In this document: positions 8,501-15,486 of the stretch, piece by piece
How positions within the stretch are numbered: position 1 is the stretch's first letter
Layout: each line of letters starts with the position of its first letter
Assembly: GCA_020073395.1 (NCBI GenBank)
Contig: JAIQFF010000024.1
Location: 1-43,084, forward strand
Length of the DNA: 43,084 bases
Direction of reading: 5' to 3'
Origin: Terriglobia bacterium
GTDB lineage: Bacteria > Acidobacteriota > Terriglobia > Terriglobales > Acidobacteriaceae
Position numbers and translations under genes: made by a program
The notes under the pieces: generated by a model
What the model was told of the DNA's origin: nothing
Database searches by the model: none
What the model saw: the letters and a program-made list of their open reading frames with translations, nothing else

Positions 8501-9942
8501 TTATCGCCACGGGCGTGGCCAAGGCGGGGGCTGACGTCATCACCATCAGCGGTCACGACGGTGGCACCGGAGCTTCTCCGATTACTTCCATCAAGAACAC
8601 CGGCCTGCCCTGGGAAGTCGGACTGCGCGACGCTCACGCCGCCCTGGTGAGAGCCGGGTTGCGCAGCCGCGTCCGCCTGCGCGTGGATGGCGGATTTAAG
8701 TTTGCCCGCGATGTCATTATTGGCGCACTTTTGGGTGCGGAGGAATTCGGTTTTGGCACCGCCTCTTTGCTGGCACTGGGATGCGTCATGGCTCGACAAT
8801 GCCATCTCAATACCTGTCCGGTAGGCATCGCGACCCAGGACGAAAAACTGCGCACCCGCTTTATCGGCAAACCCGAAATGGTCGAGACCTACTTCCGGGC
8901 GGTGGCTGCAGATGTCCGCGAAATGCTGGCGTCTCTTGGCGCTCACTCGATCGATGACATCGTGGGCCAGGCGGAACGCCTGCGACCCCGTACCCCGCAG
9001 GCGGAACGAACGCTGGGCGGGTTGCTGGATGACATCGTTTCTTCCAGCCATCCAGCTTGCCCGGTCGAAGACAAGAGCACTCTGTATCGCGAGTTGAATT
9101 GCACGATCGTTCGCGACACTGATACCCGGGTTGCACGCCGCCGTCGTTACCGGATCACCAACTCCGATCGCGCCATCGGCGCCCATTTGAGTGGAGAGAT
9201 GTTGCGCCAGGCGGAGGCTTCGGCCAATGCGTCTTTGAAATATGAGTTTGTCGGCAGCGCAGGACAGACCTTCGGCGGATTCCTGGTCAAAGGCCTGAAC
9301 TTCCGGCTGGTAGGCGAAGCCAACGACTATGTGGGTAAGAGTTTATCCGGTGGCACGATTGCCATCACTGGCGGAGAGAAAGCTTCGCTGCGGGGCGACG
9401 TGCTCGCGGGCAACACCCTGTTGTATGGCGCCACCGGTGGAGAACTCTACGTCGCGGGCCGGGTGGGCGAGCGTTTCGCGGTGCGCAATAGCGGCGCTCT
9501 CGCAGTGGTGGAAGGTGTGGGACAACACGGTTGCGAATACATGACTGCGGGCGTGGCCGTCATTCTGGGTCCGGCGGGCATGAACCTGGGTGCGGGCATG
9601 ACCGGGGGCCTGGCCTATGTTCTGCGCGATTCGATCGGGGGACACGGATACAACCAGCAGTCGGTCCGCCTGGCTCCCGTCGAGGTCAGGGAAGAACTTT
9701 GGCTGCGCCGGGCATTGCGTAAACACTTGCGTCTAACCGGCAGCCCGCGTGCCATGGTGCTATTGAATTCCGCTGCTCCTCTTCCGTTCTTGCGGGTGGA
9801 GCCTCTGGTCCTGCCCTGCACGGTGGCGGAAACGTGGGCAGCCATCCTGCCCCGGCTCAAGCGGCAGCCGGCGTCCGTGCCGCGACCGACTGCAGTGTAT
9901 GTACCTCAGTCCGCGGATGCAGGCGTCATCGCGGTGGTGTGA
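5581..9942 (+). CDS. gltB: glutamate synthase large subunit
   Basis: The protein has 1453 residues from ATG 5581; the frame is open to 5542 but only this start gives the short propeptide MTPSILTTDHDA before Cys13, the Ntn-type amidotransferase nucleophile (ACGVG) that is exposed by processing. The enzyme transfers the glutamine amide to 2-oxoglutarate. Domains in order are the class II glutaminase (about 13-420), the central domain, the FMN-binding synthase domain (about 800-1180) and the GXGXG beta-helix (about 1210-1400). Cys1068, Cys1074 and Cys1079 (in CVMARQCHLNTC) bind the [3Fe-4S] cluster. The length matches the NADPH or ferredoxin type. No small subunit (gltD) is adjacent, so the electron donor is undecided. 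Glutamate made here is the precursor of the arginine operon downstream. Confidence 0.95.
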   Translation: MTPSILTTDHDACGVGLVARIDGAASREIVDRALEALIRLAHRGGVDADGRSGDGAGLLTRIPDKLIRKHARQAGIKLPAVFGLGMVFMPPGQEDTARKVIETQAKRSGLKCLGWRSVPIHPEVVGPRAHDALPVIEQCFFAPRSETHDLEMLLFRFRKEAEAKAPPGTYFCSLSCRTVVYKGLLTPFQLPAFYSDLRDPDFESRFAIFHQRYSTNTQPSWSLAQPFRFVAHNGEINTISGNRRWLRAKAPALRQELGFSNQVRLLEERVSDSASFDNGFELFLRRDCSPAEAMLSMVPPAWERSPEAAPELRNFLEEQARVQEPWDGPAALIFTDGCTIGAKLDRNGLRPLRYTLTADGLLVVGSEVGIADLHDKEIAERQRLGPGEILLLNPESGEFVRPMSSLQLRQGIRAVSSAPAVLVAPTDEPFLEITPEPKQAMAALGWSEDQFRLLFQPLVEQGQEAVWSMGDDAPPASMSSLRRPLWDYCKQRFAQVTNPPIDSLRESHVMSLKVFLGRAALDSPLLDGGQLQLLQKELGTTDRIPITFQAENGVEDAKATLARLEENVKTASANPPGLILLTDRGVGTQQVALPALLALAAAWKAMVEAGLQDVPLVIESGQVIDTHHVALLVAAGASAVFPYLALEQAAHMKPGGAVAYRGGVEKGLRKVIARMGISTIASYRNSHLFEIIGLDPDVCGRFFEDASCSLAGKGLTELLQDCLDRHDSVFSLTFPTMTVTAKLQDHGLYRFRHQGEQHASSPELVRRMHRYIKFPTEENHRAFRELGQQREPVAVRDLLEIVPEKALPIDEVETEASILGRFSTQAMSLGAISPETHNTLAVAMNRLGGRSNTGEGGEDPEVYRNGSEANNRVKQVASARFGVTAEYLVHADELEIKIAQGAKPGEGGQLPASKVSVYIARLRHAVPGMMLISPPPHHDIYSIEDLAQLIYDLRAINPGARIGVKLVASAGVGIIATGVAKAGADVITISGHDGGTGASPITSIKNTGLPWEVGLRDAHAALVRAGLRSRVRLRVDGGFKFARDVIIGALLGAEEFGFGTASLLALGCVMARQCHLNTCPVGIATQDEKLRTRFIGKPEMVETYFRAVAADVREMLASLGAHSIDDIVGQAERLRPRTPQAERTLGGLLDDIVSSSHPACPVEDKSTLYRELNCTIVRDTDTRVARRRRYRITNSDRAIGAHLSGEMLRQAEASANASLKYEFVGSAGQTFGGFLVKGLNFRLVGEANDYVGKSLSGGTIAITGGEKASLRGDVLAGNTLLYGATGGELYVAGRVGERFAVRNSGALAVVEGVGQHGCEYMTAGVAVILGPAGMNLGAGMTGGLAYVLRDSIGGHGYNQQSVRLAPVEVREELWLRRALRKHLRLTGSPRAMVLLNSAAPLPFLRVEPLVLPCTVAETWAAILPRLKRQPASVPRPTAVYVPQSADAGVIAVV

Positions 9943-9987
9943 AGAAAGACCGCTGACAGCTTCTCCACACCCCATCTTTGGCAAGAG

Positions 9988-10017
9988 TTATCAATCGGTT
10001 AAATTGTCCGCTATAAT
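9988..10017 (+). promoter_or_regulatory. promoter of the LysR-family gene
   Basis: A perfect TATAAT lies at 10012-10017. TTATCA (9988-9993) at 18 nt is a possible weak -35. The ATG at 10030 is 12 nt after the -10 box, so the transcript would have only a few untranslated bases, and no ribosome binding site is visible. Confidence 0.55.
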
Positions 10018-10029
10018 TTCCCACTACCC

Positions 10030-10920
10030 ATGGACTTTGATCAGCTAGTGACTTTCCTGGAAGTGGCCAAGCTGGGAAGCTTTTCCCGTGCTGGGCAAAA
10101 GGTTTTCCGCTCCCAGTCCGCGGTCAGCGCCCAGATCCGTCAACTGGAGCAGGAGTACGGAGACCGTCTGCTCGACCGTTCCGGAAAGGATGTGACTCTC
10201 ACGCCGGCTGGCAGAGTGCTGTTCGCCTATGCCGAGCGCCTGCTGCAGATGCGGGACGAGTCTCTGCTGGCCGTGGCCGATCAGGGCACCAGTCCTCGCG
10301 GCACGCTGGTCATCGGCGCCAATGAGGCCACCTGCCTGTACGTGCTGCCCGATGTCTTCGCCAAATATTGCCATTTGTATCCCGGAGTGCAGATCAGCAT
10401 CTATCGCAATTTCAGCTACAAAATTGTCGAAAAGCTGGAAAATGGAAGCATCGACGTGGGCATCGTGACCCTGCCGGTGAAGTCGGCCAGCGTGAAGACC
10501 CACTCCATTTTCCGCGATCAGCTCATGCTGATGGTGAGCCCGCAAAACGCTTTGGCCAAGCTCGACGTAGTGCCGGTCAGCGAGGTCGCCAAACAGCCCT
10601 TGCTGCTGCCCAAGACCGGTTATAGCCGCCGAGTCATGGACAAGCTGTTCCGTCCTTATGCTTCCCACCTGCAGGTACGAATGGAATTGCCCAGCGTAGG
10701 CATGATCAAAAGCTTTGTGGCCGCCGGGCTGGGAGTTTCGCTGATCAGCTCCAGTTTTGCCAAGGACCAGGTGCTGGCCGGACGGGTCAAACTGATTCCC
10801 ATCCGCGACCAGGAATTATGGCGCGAGTTGGGTATTGCCTACCGGCGCGACCGCACCCACACCCGCGCCACCACCACCTTCATCAGTACGGTTCGACAGC
10901 TGGCCACCGCCTCCAAGTGA
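10030..10920 (+). CDS. LysR-family transcriptional regulator
   Basis: The 296-residue protein has an N-terminal winged helix-turn-helix (about 1-60, FSRAGQKVFRSQSAVSAQIR with the family's LEQEYG continuation) and a C-terminal effector domain (about 90-290, starting GTLVIGANEATCLYVLP). It is of typical length. The effector type is not readable from the sequence; the CysB/CbbR-like fold is shared by many. Position directly after gltB, 87 nt apart and on the same strand, and between sulfur/nitrogen assimilation and lysC, suggests control of nitrogen or sulfur assimilation, but this is only context. Transcription probably starts from its own promoter. Confidence 0.9.
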   Translation: MDFDQLVTFLEVAKLGSFSRAGQKVFRSQSAVSAQIRQLEQEYGDRLLDRSGKDVTLTPAGRVLFAYAERLLQMRDESLLAVADQGTSPRGTLVIGANEATCLYVLPDVFAKYCHLYPGVQISIYRNFSYKIVEKLENGSIDVGIVTLPVKSASVKTHSIFRDQLMLMVSPQNALAKLDVVPVSEVAKQPLLLPKTGYSRRVMDKLFRPYASHLQVRMELPSVGMIKSFVAAGLGVSLISSSFAKDQVLAGRVKLIPIRDQELWRELGIAYRRDRTHTRATTTFISTVRQLATASK

Positions 10921-11111
10921 GCGTTTTTACCGGTCAGGGCCCCTAAGATGAGGGCCGCCGGGCTGATCGAATTTGTCGATGTGGCGAATCACAATTTCAA
11001 ATTTCTTTTTAGCGTAGAGAATTGCTACTCTTTATGCAGAAGCCTCAGAAGCTTTGATCGCTGTAGTATGCGGTTATCAAACTAACTTGAACCCAGCTGA
11101 GGGGGTGCGGC

Positions 11112-11285
11112 ATGAGAGAACTGGAAAGCGGATTGAACAAAATCCTGGAAGAGCATCAGCATGAGAGCGGCCTCCATGTCATCGGAGGCAGGCGCAGGTT
11201 GCTTGACCGGCTGATGCAATTCTTTGAAGAATTCAAACCGGAGGAGACTCCGGACACGAGATTGGGCCGGGAGCAACATAACTAG
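11112..11285 (+). CDS. small hypothetical protein, 57 aa
   Basis: An ATG at 11112 is preceded by a strong Shine-Dalgarno-like GAGGGGG (11099-11105) at good spacing, and 57 codons run to TAG at 11283-11285. The peptide is highly charged and helical in character (MRELESGLNKILEEHQHE at the start, LLDRLMQFFEEFKPEE in the middle) with no signal peptide and no cysteine. I do not recognise it. It ends 24 nt before the lysC leader ORF and may share its transcript, as no clear promoter lies between. It could be a real small cytosolic protein. Confidence 0.5.
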   Translation: MRELESGLNKILEEHQHESGLHVIGGRRRLLDRLMQFFEEFKPEETPDTRLGREQHN

Positions 11286-11309
11286 ACCGCGCTACGCGGA
11301 CAGCAACCT

Positions 11310-11405
11310 ATGAAAGCAACTTCCCAGAAGGCTAAGCGAATTACATCGATGGGCACAGGCACGTCGAAGCGAATTAGCGTGCTTCTGGGGGAGGGCGTCA
11401 GGTGA
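11310..11405 (+). CDS. aspartate-family leader peptide of lysC (31 aa)
   Basis: The ATG at 11310 opens 31 codons that stop at TGA 11403-11405. Twelve codons encode amino acids of the aspartate family: four Lys, four Thr, two Ile and two Met counting the start. They are spread over MKATSQKAKRITSM and GTGTSKRI, and region 1 of the attenuator lies within them. A Leu/Gly-rich tail (VLLGEG) encodes region 2. The ORF ends 35 nt before a terminator hairpin ahead of aspartokinase. Codon content, position and RNA pairings fit an attenuation leader; the Shine-Dalgarno sequence is weak (GCGGA near 11296). Confidence 0.65.
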   Translation: MKATSQKAKRITSMGTGTSKRISVLLGEGVR

Positions 11406-11475
11406 GCTGAGAAACACAAAGCTTTAACGGCTTACAAAGACCCACCGCCAGAGGCAACTGGCCGGTGGGTTTTTT
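11323..11475 (+). promoter_or_regulatory. transcription attenuator of lysC (three alternative pairings)
   Basis: Region 1 (CCCAGAAG, 11323-11330, codons 5-7 of the leader) pairs perfectly with region 2 (CTTCTGGG, 11382-11389). The overlapping segment CTGGGGGAGGG (11385-11395) pairs with region 3 (CCCACCGCCAG, 11441-11451) at nine of eleven positions. Region 3 pairs with 11458-11469 to form the terminator. Stalling at Lys or Thr codons between region 1 and about codon 16 would hide region 1, free region 2 and block the terminator. The pairings are seen; the sensed amino acid (Lys, Thr or both) is inferred from codon content. Confidence 0.65.
11441..11475 (+). terminator. intrinsic terminator before lysC
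   Basis: Arms CCCACCGCCAG (11441-11451) and CTGG plus CGGTGGG (11458-11469, one bulged C at 11462) form an 11-bp stem with a six-base loop, followed by six T (11470-11475). The core CCCACCGCCAG is the same as in the terminator before the sulfite reductase gene. It lies 55 nt before the lysC start codon. Confidence 0.85.
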
Positions 11476-11530
11476 ATTTGCCGCCGTTATTTTTCAGAAA
11501 GATCAACTTGCGAAACACAGGGGAGATGAA

Positions 11531-12988
11531 ATGAACGATCCGTCGGAAGCGAGCAGGGAAGCGGCGAGCCCGAGTTTCGAATGCGTAGTCATGAAATTCG
11601 GCGGGACTTCGGTGGAGGATGCGGCTGCCGTTCGCCGGTTGTGCCGGCTGGTGGCGCGGCCCTCGCCGCAACGTCCGGTAGTGGTGGTCAGCGCTCTGGC
11701 CAAAGTCACCGACCAGTTGATGAACGCGGGCGGGGCGGCGGCCGCAGGACACCTGGATTCCGCCCGGGAGATTCTTCAGGTTCTCTACCGGCGCCATGAA
11801 ACCGTGGCCAGCGGACTGGTGAAGGGCGACGAACGCAGCCGCCTGTTTCGCCAGTTCGCGGACGACTTCAAGGCGCTGGACAAAATGGTGCTTCGAATTG
11901 CCTCAGAGAAGGCCTTGATTCCGCGCATGCAGGACAGTCTCTTGGGAGCCGGCGAATCCCTCTCGTCCATATTGGTGCAGTCCGCATTGCAGGCTGCCGG
12001 TGTGGACGCTACTTTGGTTGATGCCAGAGAGTGCATCGTCACCGATGCCGCACATACCCGGGCCACGCCCCTATGGGACGAGACCAATAAGCGGCTGCAG
12101 GCGATCGTGCTGCCCTCGCTGGAGGCGGGGCAGGTCCCGGTGATGGGCGGGTTCGTCGGCGCGACCCGAGACGGCATTCCTACCACGCTGGGTCGCGGCG
12201 GTTCCGACTTCAGCGCCTCGATCGTGGGCGCAGGCCTGCACGCGAGCCGGATCGAGATCTGGACTGACGTGGATGGAATCCTGACCACCGATCCGAATCT
12301 TTGTCCGGACGCCCGCCGCGTCGCTCGTATGAGCTTCGATGAAGCGGCCGATCTGGCCTACTTCGGCGCCAAAGTATTGCACCCGGCCACGCTGTTGCCC
12401 GCCGTGCGCAGTAACATTCCGGTGTGGGTCCTAAATTCGCGCAACCCGGAGTGTCCCGGTACCGAAATCGTGGCGTTCTGCGAACCAGCCGATGGGGTCA
12501 AGGCCATTACGGCGAAGCGAGGCGTGGCCATCGTGGACGTGGAGCCTGTGCGCTGGTTTGCGCCCGAACTCCTGCGCGAAGTCTTCGACGTGTTCGAACG
12601 TCATCAGCACAGCCTGGATTTGCTGTCGGCCTCGCGCGGCAGCCTGTCTCTGCTGGTGAGTTCGGTCTCGGGCTTGCCGGCGATCGCCGAAGAACTGAAG
12701 GGGATGGCCAACGTCCGTTGGGAAAACCACAAGGCGCTGGTCTGCCTGGTAGGAGAGCAGGTCCGGCGCCGTCCGGAAATTGCCAGCCAGGCATTCCGCG
12801 CTATCGGCGACATTGAGGTGCGCATGATCTGCCAGGGGGCCTCGGAGCGGAACATCGGCTTCCTGGTGGACGAGTCACGGGCCGAGGGGGCGGTGCAACG
12901 CCTGCACCGGGCTTTCTTTTCAAACTCGGAACCGGCCGTCGCGAATACCTCGCAGGCGATGTGCCAGGCCGAAGGTGCCTGGCTGTGA
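11531..12988 (+). CDS. lysC: aspartate kinase (monofunctional, with C-terminal ACT domains)
   Basis: The 485-residue enzyme phosphorylates aspartate, the first step toward lysine, threonine, methionine and isoleucine. ATG 11531 follows a good AGGGGAG ribosome site; the frame is open upstream into the terminator but that part is not conserved. KFGGTS (residues 22-27) starts the kinase domain, with the conserved GRGGSDFSAS motif and a WTDVDGILTTDP segment further on. The C-terminal 150 residues hold the ACT regulatory region, so allosteric inhibition is likely in addition to attenuation. There is no homoserine dehydrogenase domain. The final enzyme of lysine synthesis, lysA, lies 15 kb away. 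Confidence 0.93.
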   Translation: MNDPSEASREAASPSFECVVMKFGGTSVEDAAAVRRLCRLVARPSPQRPVVVVSALAKVTDQLMNAGGAAAAGHLDSAREILQVLYRRHETVASGLVKGDERSRLFRQFADDFKALDKMVLRIASEKALIPRMQDSLLGAGESLSSILVQSALQAAGVDATLVDARECIVTDAAHTRATPLWDETNKRLQAIVLPSLEAGQVPVMGGFVGATRDGIPTTLGRGGSDFSASIVGAGLHASRIEIWTDVDGILTTDPNLCPDARRVARMSFDEAADLAYFGAKVLHPATLLPAVRSNIPVWVLNSRNPECPGTEIVAFCEPADGVKAITAKRGVAIVDVEPVRWFAPELLREVFDVFERHQHSLDLLSASRGSLSLLVSSVSGLPAIAEELKGMANVRWENHKALVCLVGEQVRRRPEIASQAFRAIGDIEVRMICQGASERNIGFLVDESRAEGAVQRLHRAFFSNSEPAVANTSQAMCQAEGAWL

Positions 12989-12993
12989 TTTAG

Positions 12994-13126
12994 ATGTAGG
13001 CGCGAGCGTCCACGCTCGTGCAGGCCGGCAACCGCGCCGCCCATCTCCATGCAGATGCCGATCCCAGTCCTACTGGGCTGGGAGTCCCACCAAGCGCCCG
13101 CACGAGCGGAACGCTCGCCCCTACAT
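12994..13126 (+). repeat. inverted-repeat element (TGTAGG...GAGCG family) between lysC and argR
   Basis: The left arm (12994-13021) reads ATGTAGGCGCGAGCGTCC then ACGCTCGTGC; the right arm (13100-13126) is its near-complement with a few mismatches. Between them lies a perfect small hairpin, CCCAGT/ACTGGG (13063-13077). A related single arm occurs at 30812-30838. No ORF is inside. It may also stop transcription from lysC, although no T-run is present. Confidence 0.75.
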
Positions 13127-13153
13127 TTCGATTAGCTGTATCGAGATTTCTAC

Positions 13154-13181
13154 TTGACACCCGCCGCATACCAATTACCAT
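13154..13181 (+). promoter_or_regulatory. promoter of the arginine operon
   Basis: TTGACA (13154-13159), a 16-nt spacer and TACCAT (13176-13181) make a good sigma-70 promoter. The expected start near 13188 falls inside the first ARG box, so bound ArgR would block polymerase. Confidence 0.65.
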
Positions 13182-13182
13182 A

Positions 13183-13220
13183 GATGAATAATTATTCAGT
13201 ATGATGAATAGTCATTCATG
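13183..13220 (+). promoter_or_regulatory. two tandem ARG boxes (ArgR operator)
   Basis: Two 18-bp sites with cores TGAATAATTATTCA (13185-13198, a perfect palindrome) and TGAATAGTCATTCA (13205-13218) lie 2 bp apart. Both fit the ArgR consensus TGAAT-N4-ATTCA exactly. The second overlaps the argR ATG at 13218. Two boxes on one DNA face is the usual layout for an ArgR hexamer. This shows that the operon, argR included, is repressed when arginine is present. Confidence 0.93.
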
Positions 13221-13658
13221 AGCAAGCTGCTGCGACAAAAGGTCATCCTGGAAGTGCTGGAGCGCAGCTCAGTAAGCAGCCAGGAAGATCTTCAGCGTGC
13301 TTTGAGTAAGCGTGGTTTGAAGGTAGGGCAGGCGACGCTCTCGCGCGATATTCACGAGCTGGGCCTGGTAAAAACCGGAGCGGGGTATGTGTTGCCCGGC
13401 GAAGCGGTATCCGAACCGGCTTTGCCGCCAGTCTCGCGACTGGTGAGAGAGTTTGTGCTGGAAGTGAAAGCGGCGCAGAACTTGCTGGTGATCAAGACGA
13501 CGGTAGGCAGCGCGCAGCCCGTGGCCGCCGCGCTCGACGGACAGGATTGGGAGGAAGCCATCGGAACTATCGCAGGCGACGACACAATATTGATGGTGTG
13601 TTTGGACAACCGGGGCGCAAAGGTCCTGGCCGCCCGCATTCAGGAGATGCTCGCCTGA
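13218..13658 (+). CDS. argR: arginine repressor
   Basis: The 146-residue protein binds ARG boxes as an arginine-loaded hexamer. The N-terminal winged helix (about 1-70) has the SSQEDLQRALSKRGL and QATLSRDIHELGLVK signatures. The C-terminal domain carries GTIAGDDTILMV (residues about 117-128), whose Asp pair binds arginine. It is the first gene of the operon; its stop shares a base with the argC start. It has no Shine-Dalgarno sequence, and the start codon lies within the operator. Confidence 0.95.
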   Translation: MSKLLRQKVILEVLERSSVSSQEDLQRALSKRGLKVGQATLSRDIHELGLVKTGAGYVLPGEAVSEPALPPVSRLVREFVLEVKAAQNLLVIKTTVGSAQPVAAALDGQDWEEAIGTIAGDDTILMVCLDNRGAKVLAARIQEMLA

Positions 13659-14704
13659 TGGCGTCCAAGCTCAAAACCGCAATCCTGGGTGCGACCGGAT
13701 ACTCCGGCTTCGAACTGGCCCGCCTTCTGCTGCGCCATCCCGGCGTAGAAACTCCGGTGATGCTTCAGCGTTCCGGCGACACAGCCGTGGAGGTGAATCT
13801 CGCGGACATGTATCCCGCCATTTCCGGTAATGGCGGATACCCGCTGCAGCCGTGGTCGTGGCCTGAATTGAAACGGCAGAAGATCGAGCTGTTGTTTCTG
13901 GCCACGCCGCACGAAGTATCTCGCGCCCTGGTGCCGGAAGCGATTGCGCATGGCTTGCGGGTAGTGGATCTCAGCGGCGCGTGGCGATTGCGCGAGGCGC
14001 AAAACCGCGCCGTTTATGGCTTCCACGATGCCGATGGGGTCACCGCGGCCGCTCTCATGAAGAAGGCGGTGTACGGCCTTCCTGAGTTGTACGGCGATTG
14101 CCTTCCCGGCGCTGCGCTGGTGGCCAATCCTGGTTGCTATGCCACTTCGGTGATCCTTGCTCTGGCCCCGCTGCTGGCGGCGGACATCGTAGATCGCGAG
14201 AAGGGAATCATTTCGGATTCCAAATCCGGCGTCTCGGGCGCGGGTAAGGAAGCGACCGCACGCACCCACTTCGTTTCGGTGGCCGACAATCTGTCCGCCT
14301 ACTCGGTATTCGGGCACCGCCATGTGGGAGAGATTCTGGAGCAGTTGAAACTGGATTCGGGCGAGTTGATCTTTACTCCGCACCTACTGCCCATTCCGCG
14401 GGGAATTCTGTCCACGATCTATGTTCATCTGAAGCAGCAAATGCATGCGGCGGAGGTGGAATCGTGCTTCCACGATTTCTATAGTGGCAAGCCGTGGGTC
14501 CGTGTTTTCGCGACCCCGAAGCTGCCGCAAATCCAGTTTTCGTTGCACACCAACTACTGCGACCTCGGCTTTTGTCTGGCCAAAGACGGTCGCCGGCTGG
14601 TGCTGGTGTCGTGTATCGATAACTTATTAAAAGGGGCTGCTGGACAAGCAGTTCAGAACATGAACCTCATGTATGGGTTTAAGGAACAGGAAGGCCTGCA
14701 GTGA
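13658..14704 (+). CDS. argC: N-acetyl-gamma-glutamyl-phosphate reductase
   Basis: The 348-residue enzyme reduces N-acetylglutamyl phosphate to the semialdehyde with NADPH. ATG 13658 overlaps the argR stop; the frame is open further upstream inside argR but is not used. The nucleotide loop ILGATGYSGFELARLL is at residues 9-24, and catalytic Cys160 lies in ANPGCYATS. Length and motifs are those of the bacterial type 1 enzyme. The stop overlaps the argB start by 4 nt. Confidence 0.95.
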   Translation: MASKLKTAILGATGYSGFELARLLLRHPGVETPVMLQRSGDTAVEVNLADMYPAISGNGGYPLQPWSWPELKRQKIELLFLATPHEVSRALVPEAIAHGLRVVDLSGAWRLREAQNRAVYGFHDADGVTAAALMKKAVYGLPELYGDCLPGAALVANPGCYATSVILALAPLLAADIVDREKGIISDSKSGVSGAGKEATARTHFVSVADNLSAYSVFGHRHVGEILEQLKLDSGELIFTPHLLPIPRGILSTIYVHLKQQMHAAEVESCFHDFYSGKPWVRVFATPKLPQIQFSLHTNYCDLGFCLAKDGRRLVLVSCIDNLLKGAAGQAVQNMNLMYGFKEQEGLQ

Positions 14705-15486
14705 AGATTGTAATCAAGCTGGGCGGCGCCGCGCTCGAAGACAAGAACACTCTGCACAAGTGCGCTCGCGCCATCGTGGAGTTGGCGGAAGACGGCCACA
14801 AAGTCACGGTGGTCCATGGCGGTGGTGCGGCGCTTACTCGCACGCTCAAACTTCTGGGCAAGGAAAGCGATTTCGTAAATGGCCTGCGCATTACCGACGC
14901 GGAGACCCGCGACGTGGCGTTGATGGTCCTGGCCGGAATCGTGAACAAGAGTTTGGTCGCGGCCATCGTTGCCGCTGGACGTCCCGCGATCGGACTCTGC
15001 GGCGGAGACGGTTTGGCGTTCCGGGCCCGCAAAAAGCAGACGCAGGGCTACGATCTGGGATACGTAGGAGAGATCTGTTCGGTGGAGCCGCGCTGGCTTG
15101 AAGCCATCTGGGGCCTCGGTGGAATTCCTGTGCTGTCCTCGGTGGCTCTGGCTTCGGATGGCGAATATTACAACGTGAATGCGGACCAGATGGCATCCGC
15201 CTGCGCCGTCGCCTGTCACGCCGACACCCTTATCTTCCTCACCGACGTTGCCGGTGTGAAGGATGCCGAAGGCGCAGTCATGCCTTGGCTGAATACCAAG
15301 CAGATTCCGGGAATGGTCGAGAGCGCGGTGATTGCCGGCGGCATGCTGCCCAAGCTTGAGGCCTGCGGACAGGCTCTGCGCAAGGGCGTAGGCCGGGTAC
15401 GCATCCTGCCAGCGGCGCAGGCGGACGCTCTGCCGCAGTTTTATCTGACCAAGCTGGACGGTGGCACGGAGGTGATTGTCGCATGA
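14701..15486 (+). CDS. argB: acetylglutamate kinase
   Basis: The 261-residue kinase phosphorylates N-acetylglutamate. The start is GTG 14701, overlapping argC by 4 nt. IKLGGAALED at the N-terminus is the phosphate-binding Lys-Gly-Gly motif, VHGGGAAL lies near residues 39-46, and NVNADQMASACAV near 158-170 is the substrate/nucleotide motif. It lacks the long N-terminal helix of arginine-inhibited hexameric kinases, so it may not be the feedback point; that is an inference from length. Confidence 0.94.
   Translation: MKIVIKLGGAALEDKNTLHKCARAIVELAEDGHKVTVVHGGGAALTRTLKLLGKESDFVNGLRITDAETRDVALMVLAGIVNKSLVAAIVAAGRPAIGLCGGDGLAFRARKKQTQGYDLGYVGEICSVEPRWLEAIWGLGGIPVLSSVALASDGEYYNVNADQMASACAVACHADTLIFLTDVAGVKDAEGAVMPWLNTKQIPGMVESAVIAGGMLPKLEACGQALRKGVGRVRILPAAQADALPQFYLTKLDGGTEVIVA

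Noticed and set aside
8065..9186. Long minus-strand open frame across gltB
   Set aside because: Shadow of conserved gltB domains, with no motif or ribosome site.
11441..11475. Lysine riboswitch before lysC
   Set aside because: The region between the 57-aa gene and lysC is too short and lacks the long conserved aptamer; the leader ORF and pairings explain the terminator better.
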